Below, one piece after another: positions 52,431 to 60,720 of a stretch of 64,000 nt of DNA; the stretch's first letter is position 1, and every line of letters starts with the position of its first letter. The stretch is from assembly GCA_964477265.1 (NCBI GenBank), contig CAYZDJ010000008.1, forward strand, positions 1 to 64,000. The letters are read 5' to 3'. The notes beneath the pieces are model-generated. The model was not told the origin of the DNA. It ran no database searches and saw only the letters and a program-made list of their open reading frames with translations. The translations under genes were made by a program, and so were the position numbers. The DNA comes from CAIVPM01 sp964477265. Its GTDB lineage: Bacteria > Bacteroidota > Bacteroidia > Chitinophagales > Chitinophagaceae.

Positions 52431-53624
52431 TTATTGAATAACAACTCTATTTGTGCTAACAGTTTTACCTTCTGCATCAACAACCCTTAACATATATACA
52501 CCAGCAGTTGCAGCTTTTGGCAATGCAACATTTTCCATAGATAAGCCATTAACATTAATTTGTTTGTTAATTACATTTTTGCCATTAACATCTGTTAAAA
52601 CTAAATTGTAATTACCAGTGATTAATTTGTTTAAACTTACGTTAAAGTTTTTTCCAACAGCAGGATTAGGATATACACTCACTTCAGCAACTGTAGTTTC
52701 TACTGTTTTAGTTGGTGCAGCAGGTTTGCGTTGATAAACTAAATTGCCATTAGCAAGGTCAGATACATTGTACATATCTTTTCCACCTTTTATTGTAACA
52801 GCTTCAAGTGTGCTTGCATTCACTTTATAATAAGCATCTGCATTACTTGCACTGCTTAACAAAATATTTCCATCATCATCTGCAGCAGCACCATTTGTTG
52901 TAAAGGTTGCAGGCAAGTTTTTAATAGCACCAATAAATTCAGCTTCCATTTTGCCAATGTTTATTTTAAACACATTGTTACGCATTGTTACTAAATATAA
53001 GTTACCATAAATATCACCAATCATATCTCCACCCCAGCTTGTACATTGACTATGAATGCTTACATCTTTATTTTTTTTGCTGTCATTAATTGCACCAAGA
53101 TTGGTAACTGTTGGATTTGCTCCAGTTGTAAATTTAATTAATGAGCTTGCATCATTTGTTAAAGCATAGCCAACACCATCATTTGTAAAAGCCATGCGAG
53201 TAATCACATTGCTTTCATCATATTTTTTTGTTCCAGTACTATAGCTTGCAGCATTGTTTTCTCCAACAGTTAATGTACCATTAGTAGATGTTGACAAATC
53301 AATAAACTTTAATGTATTACCCATCATCTCGCTAAAGTAAAGGCGATTGGTGTTTTTGTCAAATGCAGCAGCAGCTACACCTTTTCCATTAACAAATGTT
53401 TGATCATTTACAGCAGTACCATTTGTACCACGCATTGTAAGCGTTTGTTGTGGTGCTTTTGTGTATAAGGTTTTTGTGTATTCTCCAGTAGAAAAATCAA
53501 GTTCGCGAATGGCTGTCCAAGTAAACTCGCCTTTCTTTTCTGAAGTGATTGCAAAAGTTTTTGTTTGGGCAAATGTGCTTACACAAGCAGCAATTGCCAT
53601 CGTAGAAAGTAACATTTTTTTCAT
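52431..53624 (-). CDS. Secreted protein with type IX sorting domain
   Basis: This exported 397-residue protein has a signal peptide (1-20, STFAQ). The middle (residues ~20-300) has repeating beta strands of the type seen in beta-propeller proteins, but no enzyme motif is clear. The C-terminal ~80 residues are a type IX secretion sorting domain: VSVYPNPAVGKNFNVSL, GNYNLVLTDVNGK and AGVYMLRVVDAEGKTV. It should be secreted or anchored on the surface through the PorSS system. The terminator at 52357 follows. Confidence 0.82.
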   Translation of the reverse strand: MKKMLLSTMAIAACVSTFAQTKTFAITSEKKGEFTWTAIRELDFSTGEYTKTLYTKAPQQTLTMRGTNGTAVNDQTFVNGKGVAAAAFDKNTNRLYFSEMMGNTLKFIDLSTSTNGTLTVGENNAASYSTGTKKYDESNVITRMAFTNDGVGYALTNDASSLIKFTTGANPTVTNLGAINDSKKNKDVSIHSQCTSWGGDMIGDIYGNLYLVTMRNNVFKINIGKMEAEFIGAIKNLPATFTTNGAAADDDGNILLSSASNADAYYKVNASTLEAVTIKGGKDMYNVSDLANGNLVYQRKPAAPTKTVETTVAEVSVYPNPAVGKNFNVSLNKLITGNYNLVLTDVNGKNVINKQINVNGLSMENVALPKAATAGVYMLRVVDAEGKTVSTNRVVIQ

Positions 53625-53746
53625 AATGTAGAATTTTTAATAGTTTTAAATATTTGTGATGCTAAAATTAGTCATTAATAAATAACAGCAAAAAAATAAA
53701 TGTTAAAATTATGTAAAAAATTATGAGTGCGATTTTCTATTATTCT

Positions 53747-54364
53747 TTAATTAGAATAAACTTTAGCAAAAAGATTTTGCTTTACTGTGCCAAACCATTC
53801 ATCTTTTAAAATACTTAACACAATACTATCACGCCTTACGCCACTCTCTTCTCTTGTAGGCATATTGCTACGCAAAATACCATCTACCTTGCAGCCAATA
53901 GATTTCATTGCAGCAATGCTTCTTTCGTTTCTTGCATCTGCCCTTAGTTCAAACCGTTCAATTTCTATTTTTTCAAAAGCAAATTGCAGCAGCAAATATT
54001 TGCAATGCTTATTCAAGCCTGTGCCTCTAAATTTTTTACCATACCAGGTATAACCAAGCTGTAGTGATTTGAATGGAAGGTTGATATCATAAAATCTGGT
54101 GCAACCTGCATATTCATTTGTTCTTTTATCAAATACTATAAAAGGATACTCAATTTTATTGTTTCTATTTTGTAAAGCAATATTTAAATAATTCTTTAAA
54201 TTTTCTTCACCATCTGCACCAACAAGCGAGTAAAACCAGGTATCTGGTTCGTTTAAACTAAAGGAAAGTAAATGCTCAAAATCTGTTGCTACCAAAGGTC
54301 GTAGCAATACAACATCATCTTCTAAAATATACTCTTCGTTACAATTAAAAATAAAATTTCTCAT
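53747..54364 (-). CDS. GNAT N-acetyltransferase, RimJ/RimL type
   Basis: The protein has 205 residues. The GNAT fold is seen in VLLRPLVATDFEHL at the N-terminus, LGYTWYGKKFRGTGLN with the acetyl-CoA loop near residue 115, and ELRADARNERSIAAMKSIGCKVDG near residue 150. This subfamily acetylates ribosomal proteins, spermidine or other amines; the target is unknown. ATG 54364 (MRNFIFN) was chosen, five codons inside the longest frame. Confidence 0.85.
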   Translation of the reverse strand: MRNFIFNCNEEYILEDDVVLLRPLVATDFEHLLSFSLNEPDTWFYSLVGADGEENLKNYLNIALQNRNNKIEYPFIVFDKRTNEYAGCTRFYDINLPFKSLQLGYTWYGKKFRGTGLNKHCKYLLLQFAFEKIEIERFELRADARNERSIAAMKSIGCKVDGILRSNMPTREESGVRRDSIVLSILKDEWFGTVKQNLFAKVYSN

Positions 54365-54492
54365 ATTAAAATATAACACAAAGCAAGAAAATATTTTGAT
54401 TTTGTAACAAAAATTTGATGAAGAAAATATTTATTTTAAATATTAAATTTGGCAGTTCAGTTCAACCGCCTACATTTGCAATCCAACTACAT

Positions 54493-54564
<72 letters not shown>

Positions 54565-54569
54565 CACAA

Positions 54570-54602
54570 AAAAGCGTTTCATTATTGAAACGCTTTTTTT
54601 AT
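54570..54602 (+). terminator. Terminator after initiator tRNA
   Basis: The stem AAAAGCGTTTCA/TGAAACGCTTTT (54570-54581 with 54586-54597) with a TTAT loop is followed by T residues. Confidence 0.9.
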
Positions 54603-54667
54603 GCACATTATGTTTCTATTTCAATAACTTCTTTACTTTACAAAAGCCATAACTGCTTATTAAATTG

Positions 54668-56605
54668 ATGAATACCAATCAGGTTAAAATATTTCTTACT
54701 GCAATTGCTTGCATTGCATCAATATTTTTTTGCAATGCACAAACAGTTGATGAGTTGCTGCAACAAATTAAAACTACAAAAAATGATAGCATTAAGTGCA
54801 ATGCACTAAATAATTTAAGCATGCAATTATGCAATACAAAAATTGGTGATGCAATAGCTTATGCTACCCAAGCAATAGAAATTGCAGAACGCAGGAATGA
54901 CTTAGGTTTCAAGCAATCATCCTATTTAAGTGCTGCTATTTGTTACGATGTTAAAGATGATTACAATAACAGTAAAAACTATTACTATAAAGCCATTGCT
55001 GCTGCTCAACAAAAGAAAGACAAGGCATACTTGTCAATTATTTTTCATGAATTTGGATATACAAATCTGGCAAAAAATAAGTTAGACAGTAGCTTATTTT
55101 ATTTGTTACAAGCAATTGATTTAAGGAAGGAGCTTAAAGATAGTACTGGGCTCGTTGAAAGTTATAATAAAGCAGCACAGGTATATAGAAGGATGAATAA
55201 TTATGTGAATGCAGATGATTTTTACAAAAGATGTATTACCATTTTAGAAGCACAAAAAGATGAAAAAAGCTTAATTGCTGTTTATAGTAATTTAGGAACC
55301 GATTTACGTAATCAAAATAAAACTGATAGTGCAATTTATTGTTTTAACAAAGCCTTGCCATTGGCAAAAAAATTTAATGCAAGCTATAATATTTATTTAA
55401 TACAACTTAATACAGCATTATGTTTTAATGACAAGAAAAATTATCAAAAATCATTGTTATTATTAAATGACTTAAGTGACACTGCATATACAAATGATGA
55501 TAATTATTGCTTACTTATTTTAGGAAAAGGAGAAGCATATCTTGGAACAAAAAGTTATAATGAAGCTATAAAATATTTGCAGCAAGCAGTAACACTAACC
55601 TATAAACCAAGCAGAATTGAGTATGCAGGAATTGCCAATAAACTGCTATCAAAGTATTACGAAGAAACAAATAATTACAGCCTTGCATTGCAGCATTATA
55701 AAACTTATAAGGCATTATACGACTCACAATATGTAGAATCAAACACAAAAAATGTTGATGCACTTGCAACAAAATATAAAACAAAAGAAAAGGAACAAGA
55801 GATTGAATTGCTGAATAAAGAAAGCCAGTTAAAGGATTTACAAATCAAGGAAAAAAAGCGAACTATTTTATTAAATACACTTGGATTAATTTTAGTTACA
55901 ATTGTTGCTGGTGGTGCATTGTACTTGTATAGAAGCAAACGAAAAACGAACAAGCAATTAGAAGAAAAGAATAATATAATTTCTGTTTCATTAAAGGAAA
56001 AAGAAGTATTGCTCAAAGAAATACATCACAGAGTAAAAAACAATTTACAGGTAATAAGTAGCTTATTGAATTTGCAAAGCAAGAACATTAGTGATGAAAA
56101 AGCATTGCAAGCTTTAAATGAAGGACGAAACAGAGTTAAGAGTATGGCTCTTATTCATCAAAACCTTTACAGAGATGATAATTTAATGGGCGTTGATGTG
56201 CAGGAATATATTGAAAAGTTGATACAAAGTTTATTTACATCTTACAATATTGAGATTCATAAAGTGGCTTTGCAAACCAATATTGATAAAATAGAATTAG
56301 ACGTGGACACTGTAATTCCATTGGGTTTGATACTAAATGAATTAATAAGTAACGCACTTAAATACGCATTTGAAAATGTTGAAAAAGGTGTGCTGCAAAT
56401 TGATTTGCAATTGCAAAATGATAAACTATTATTACGTGTTAAAGACAATGGAAAAGGAATGGATAAAGATAAATTGGCAACATCTCAATCGATGGGTTAT
56501 AAACTTATTCAATCTTTTTTACAAAAGCTAAACGCAACAATGAATATAGAAACTGTTAATGGAACTAATATTGAATTGTTAATTGGAAAATATAAATTAG
56601 TATAA
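54668..56605 (+). CDS. TPR sensor histidine kinase (HisKA_2 type)
   Basis: This 645-residue membrane kinase has an N-terminal signal/anchor (residues 8-25). A periplasmic TPR-like array (residues ~30-370) then runs to a membrane helix near 400-422. The phospho-acceptor histidine is in EIHHRVKNNLQVISSLLNLQ near residue 455, and the C-terminal ATPase domain has GLILNELISNALKYAF and VKDNGKGMD. The start is ATG 54668, one codon after an in-frame TTG. Its stop TAA overlaps the ATG of the response regulator by one base (TAATG), so the two are translationally coupled. Confidence 0.9.
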   Translation: MNTNQVKIFLTAIACIASIFFCNAQTVDELLQQIKTTKNDSIKCNALNNLSMQLCNTKIGDAIAYATQAIEIAERRNDLGFKQSSYLSAAICYDVKDDYNNSKNYYYKAIAAAQQKKDKAYLSIIFHEFGYTNLAKNKLDSSLFYLLQAIDLRKELKDSTGLVESYNKAAQVYRRMNNYVNADDFYKRCITILEAQKDEKSLIAVYSNLGTDLRNQNKTDSAIYCFNKALPLAKKFNASYNIYLIQLNTALCFNDKKNYQKSLLLLNDLSDTAYTNDDNYCLLILGKGEAYLGTKSYNEAIKYLQQAVTLTYKPSRIEYAGIANKLLSKYYEETNNYSLALQHYKTYKALYDSQYVESNTKNVDALATKYKTKEKEQEIELLNKESQLKDLQIKEKKRTILLNTLGLILVTIVAGGALYLYRSKRKTNKQLEEKNNIISVSLKEKEVLLKEIHHRVKNNLQVISSLLNLQSKNISDEKALQALNEGRNRVKSMALIHQNLYRDDNLMGVDVQEYIEKLIQSLFTSYNIEIHKVALQTNIDKIELDVDTVIPLGLILNELISNALKYAFENVEKGVLQIDLQLQNDKLLLRVKDNGKGMDKDKLATSQSMGYKLIQSFLQKLNATMNIETVNGTNIELLIGKYKLV

Positions 56606-57216
56606 TGAGTGAAATACGAATTTTGGTGATAGAAGATGAACCATTTATTGCAATGGATATTGAGCAAACACTTAATAACATTGACTTTGCAGTGTCTGCA
56701 ATGGCACATACTTATAAAGATGCCATTAATCAATTACAAACAAATACACCTGATGCAGTATTACTTGACATTAATTTAGAAGATGAAAAAGATGGCATCG
56801 ACATTGCGGAAATTATTCATCAGCAATATCATTTGCCGTTTATTTTTCTTACTTCACATGCTGATAAAGCAACCTTGGACAGGGCAAAAAAAACACAGCC
56901 TGCAGGGTACATTGTAAAGCCATTTGAAGAAAAGGATTTATTGGCTGGATTAGAGATTGCCTTATACAACTTTAGTTTAAGAGAAACCAAGCCCACATTG
57001 TCTTTGGCAAATATTAACAAACATATTTTAGGGCAAATCAGCGAACGTGAATTTGATGTTTTGGTTGCCATTTATGAAGGAAAAACAAACCAGCAGATGG
57101 CAGAAAGCTTATATGTTTCTGTTAACACAATTAAAACACATATCAGCAGCATTTATTTAAAATTAGACGTGGCATCAAGAACTGCTGCTATTGCAAAAGT
57201 GAGAAGCTGGATGTAA
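56605..57216 (+). CDS. LuxR-type response regulator
   Basis: This transcription factor has 203 residues. The receiver domain shows the acidic pair in VIEDEPFIAMD, the phosphorylation site Asp55 (LLDINL) and the conserved lysine in YIVKPFEEKD near 107. A linker leads to a LuxR/NarL helix-turn-helix (SEREFDVLVAIYEGKTNQQM and YVSVNTIKTHISSIYLKL) at about 145-200. Its partner is the kinase just upstream, and the target genes are unknown. Confidence 0.94.
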   Translation: MSEIRILVIEDEPFIAMDIEQTLNNIDFAVSAMAHTYKDAINQLQTNTPDAVLLDINLEDEKDGIDIAEIIHQQYHLPFIFLTSHADKATLDRAKKTQPAGYIVKPFEEKDLLAGLEIALYNFSLRETKPTLSLANINKHILGQISEREFDVLVAIYEGKTNQQMAESLYVSVNTIKTHISSIYLKLDVASRTAAIAKVRSWM

Positions 57217-57225
57217 TAAAATATG

Positions 57226-58896
57226 TTACTTTTTTTGCTTCGCTAAAAAATATTCAAACTGCTGTAATGTAAAGCTGCTAAGATTTTGCTCTTTTGTAAG
57301 CAAGGTTTTTTGTGCAGACAATACGCCATATTTACAATCACCATATCCTTCTACATTATGTGCATCTGGATTAATAGAAATTAATACATTTTTTTCTAAC
57401 GCAGCATTAATAAAACACCAGTCAATATCCAATCTTCGTGGATGTGCGTTCAATTCAATAACAACATTATTAGCAGCACAGGCATCAATAATTTTTTCAT
57501 GATTAACAGGATAACCATTTCTACTTAATAACAACCTGCCTGTCATGTGTCCAAGAATTGTGGTGTATGGGTTTTCAATAGCATTCTTCAAACGCATCAT
57601 TGCCTTTTCTTCACTCATACTTAAGTTGCTGTGTACACTTGCAATAACCAAATCAAATTGCTTTAAAATATCCTCTTCATAATCCAAACTACCATCATTT
57701 AAAATATCACTTTCAATACTTTTAAATATTTTAAATGGTGCATATTTTTTATTCAGCTCATCAATTTCCTGGTGTTGTGCCAACACTCTTTCAACAGTTA
57801 AACCTTGTGCATAAAAAGCAGTTTTGCTATGGTCGCTAATAACCATGTACTGCAAACCCTTTGCTACAGCAGCTTTCACCATTTCCTCAAGTGTATTGCT
57901 TCCATCACTCCACTTGCTATGGCAATGTATAATAGCTGTAATATCTTTTTCTAAAATGTCTTTTGGAATTTGATTTGCTTTAGCCAAAGCAATAACTTTT
58001 GCTTCTTCTCTTTTATAAGTTGGAATGAATGCAACATTGTGTTCATCAAAAATTTCTTTTTCGCTTGAATAAGTTTTTGATTCATTAAAACCAAACTGCT
58101 GTTGCCAGGCACTAAAAAAATTTTCACTACAATTATGCTTAAAGACTGTTGTAAAATAATTTTCTTTAGTAGCAAAATAAAACTCAAGTAAAATATTCTC
58201 ATTGCCCCTTAAAGCAATGATAGCAATAGTTTCAGCTTCTATACTATATCCATTTGGAATAAAAAAAGCCTTAACATCTACAGCACTAGCAGTAGTTACA
58301 AATTCAATTTTCTCAATAACAGATAGTTGCCTTTTAAAATCTCCAACCAATTCTGTTGTGGCATTTTTAAAATATTGTTTCAAATGATTTTCAAAAGAAA
58401 AAGCATAGGTTTCAACTTGTGCATATAAATAACTGCCCAAAGTATTTAAGTAAAATTCAATAGACTTTCTCACACTTTCTTGCGTCTTTTCACCAAAGCC
58501 TTTGTATAGTGTCAACCTGTTTTCATTGCAGGCATAAAGCAACTCTCCTATTGATTCAATATTCATTTCTCTCCAAACAGTTGCAATTTTTTTGGGTCCC
58601 AAACCTTTTATGTATTGCAACATATCAATAATACCTTGTGGTGTTTTTTGTATATAATCTTCTAAAACTTTAAGTGTTCCACTATCAAGTTGTTCAACAA
58701 TTTTTTGACCAACACTTTCGCCAATACCTTTAATAGTAAATACTTTTTCCCTTGGCAAAACAGATAATTCTTCTGGCAGCTTTTCAATATGAAACGCAGC
58801 AATAGCATAGCTTTTAGCTTTAAAACTATTTTCCTCGTGAATGTCCATCAACTTACTTAATAAAGAAAAATTATCGGCAATAGCAGCATTTGTCAT
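57226..58896 (-). CDS. PolX-like protein: HhH, degenerate polymerase palm, PHP domain
   Basis: This 556-residue protein has the family X DNA polymerase/3'-5' exonuclease plan. N-terminal helix-hairpin-helix motifs (KGIGESVGQKIVEQL, KGLGPKKIATVW) bind DNA. A palm region follows, then a PHP phosphoesterase from about residue 315 with intact metal ligands (IIHCHSKWSDG, VISDHSKTA, ELNAHPRRLD, NPDAHN). In the palm, the usual GD.D catalytic pair is replaced: GDFKRQLSVIEKIEFV has Lys and Glu where two aspartates are expected. It is probably active as a nuclease but not as a polymerase. Confidence 0.85.
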   Translation of the reverse strand: MTNAAIADNFSLLSKLMDIHEENSFKAKSYAIAAFHIEKLPEELSVLPREKVFTIKGIGESVGQKIVEQLDSGTLKVLEDYIQKTPQGIIDMLQYIKGLGPKKIATVWREMNIESIGELLYACNENRLTLYKGFGEKTQESVRKSIEFYLNTLGSYLYAQVETYAFSFENHLKQYFKNATTELVGDFKRQLSVIEKIEFVTTASAVDVKAFFIPNGYSIEAETIAIIALRGNENILLEFYFATKENYFTTVFKHNCSENFFSAWQQQFGFNESKTYSSEKEIFDEHNVAFIPTYKREEAKVIALAKANQIPKDILEKDITAIIHCHSKWSDGSNTLEEMVKAAVAKGLQYMVISDHSKTAFYAQGLTVERVLAQHQEIDELNKKYAPFKIFKSIESDILNDGSLDYEEDILKQFDLVIASVHSNLSMSEEKAMMRLKNAIENPYTTILGHMTGRLLLSRNGYPVNHEKIIDACAANNVVIELNAHPRRLDIDWCFINAALEKNVLISINPDAHNVEGYGDCKYGVLSAQKTLLTKEQNLSSFTLQQFEYFLAKQKK

Positions 58897-58984
58897 AAGG
58901 CGAAAATAGTAATTTGTAAATACAGAAAGTGATTTTGATTTAGCTTGATTATTAACTACATTTGACCAACTAAACCCTCGTAAA

Positions 58985-60682
58985 ATGAGAAAAATACGTT
59001 TTACTGCACTGTGCCTATTTTATGCTTTTATGTTGATTTGTTGTACCAATATACGAGCACAGTGTACAGATGTTCCTGGTTCTCTTTATCTGTCTAATCA
59101 ACCTTTAGACAACACAATACGAAAACTTGCACAAAATTTTACCGCAACCTGCGATGGTTTTTTAACACAACTAACAATACAACTATATTACAGAAGTGAA
59201 CAACATCAGCTTAAGAGTATAAACATTGGAATTTACAAAGGCGAATCAACAGATGACCCTAATAGCAGCTTATTGTATCAGATTGAAAATTATACGCCAA
59301 ATTACACCAGTGTAGTTTTGAATATTGCCCAAAAAGTTTATTTAGAAGAAGGGAAAAGGTATTACTTTATTATAACAAATTCACAAGCAGAATTGGGCTT
59401 GCCAAATGGTTTAAGATATAATTTAAGCCTTAATAATAGTTCCGCGAGTGGTGTTTCATATTATGAGTATTTTTTAGGTTCTAATAAATGGCATTATGTG
59501 CAACAATATGTGCCTAATGGCAGGACTGATATTTATAAGTGCTTTGATATTATGTTCACAGCAAAGGTTACAGTAGCTACAAGAGAACCCCATACAATTT
59601 GCAAGGGTAATGTATTTCAAATATTAAATTACGACAACACTTACTCTACCTACAAAGAGAGCAATACAGATGTTTTTAAATTAAACATTAAAGGCGATAC
59701 TGCTTTAGTTACTGCTCTTAATTATGGTATGGCATCTTTTATTTATACTAAAAAAAATGCACCCAACCAGCACTATAAATGTGAAATTGCTGTAACAACC
59801 AACACCCCACCAACCATTACTGCCAGCAAACAAGTACTTACCAGTATAAACGATACTGCTACTATTACTGCACAAGGCACGCCTAATGTGGCTATGGGTT
59901 TTGATGGAAATACATACCTAACAGTGCCTTATAACAATGGATTTCAATCTTCTAATGGTTTTACATTTGAAACATGGTTATTATGTAATAATGTTAATGA
60001 TTTAGAATACATTTTCTCAAAAGGCTCTGATGTTCTCTCTCAAGGATATTATGCTATTTATGTTGATATGGGTAAAATTGTATTTCAATCTAATGGTGTA
60101 AATAATGTTGTAAATAAATTTTATTCAATCATTCCATTTAAAAGCAATAGATGGATTCACATTGCTGTAACCAACGATGGTGCTGTTATAAGATTTTACT
60201 TTAATGGAGAAAAAGTTGGCGAAGCAGGCTACAACACACCAATAGTAGATAACCAGCAAGATATAATAGTAGGGCATCATAGCAATGCAAATGGAAATTT
60301 TTATAAATTTAAAGGGCAAATGGATGAACTGCGTTTTTGGAATCGGTGTAGAACTGCTGATGACATAAAATATAATTATCAAAAAACAGTATTGAGTTAT
60401 AGTAAGGGTTTGGTATCATATTATAAGTTCGATAATGTAGTAGATAATAATGTTGCACTTGATGAATCTATTAATCATAACAATGCCTATATAAATAATG
60501 GTGGTGCTTGGGTAACAGGCAGTTTAGATATTCCAAAATATACATACTTATGGAGCAATAATGCCAATAAGCAAAGCATTATAGTAACAAACCCTGAAAC
60601 TTATTCTTACAAACTTACAGATTTAACAACAGGTTGTACTACCCAGTCCCCAGATATTCAAATAACCTTACAAAGCAAGTAA
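58985..60682 (+). CDS. Secreted LamG-type surface protein 1
   Basis: This exported protein has 565 residues and a signal peptide (residues 1-26, IRAQ). An N-terminal domain (28-190) with a FTATCDGFLTQLTIQ motif is of unknown fold, probably beta. The LamG/concanavalin-like domain covers about 300-510 (MGFDGNTYLTVPYNNGF, GFTFETWLLCNN, HIAVTNDGAVIRFYFNGEKV, MDELRFWNRCRT). A short gliding-type or Ig-like region ends the protein. No type IX sorting domain is recognised. It forms a tandem pair with the next gene, 38 bp downstream. Confidence 0.75.
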   Translation: MRKIRFTALCLFYAFMLICCTNIRAQCTDVPGSLYLSNQPLDNTIRKLAQNFTATCDGFLTQLTIQLYYRSEQHQLKSINIGIYKGESTDDPNSSLLYQIENYTPNYTSVVLNIAQKVYLEEGKRYYFIITNSQAELGLPNGLRYNLSLNNSSASGVSYYEYFLGSNKWHYVQQYVPNGRTDIYKCFDIMFTAKVTVATREPHTICKGNVFQILNYDNTYSTYKESNTDVFKLNIKGDTALVTALNYGMASFIYTKKNAPNQHYKCEIAVTTNTPPTITASKQVLTSINDTATITAQGTPNVAMGFDGNTYLTVPYNNGFQSSNGFTFETWLLCNNVNDLEYIFSKGSDVLSQGYYAIYVDMGKIVFQSNGVNNVVNKFYSIIPFKSNRWIHIAVTNDGAVIRFYFNGEKVGEAGYNTPIVDNQQDIIVGHHSNANGNFYKFKGQMDELRFWNRCRTADDIKYNYQKTVLSYSKGLVSYYKFDNVVDNNVALDESINHNNAYINNGGAWVTGSLDIPKYTYLWSNNANKQSIIVTNPETYSYKLTDLTTGCTTQSPDIQITLQSK

Positions 60683-60720
60683 ATTGTAATACTTTTTGTT
60701 TAACATTTAAAACAAATGCA

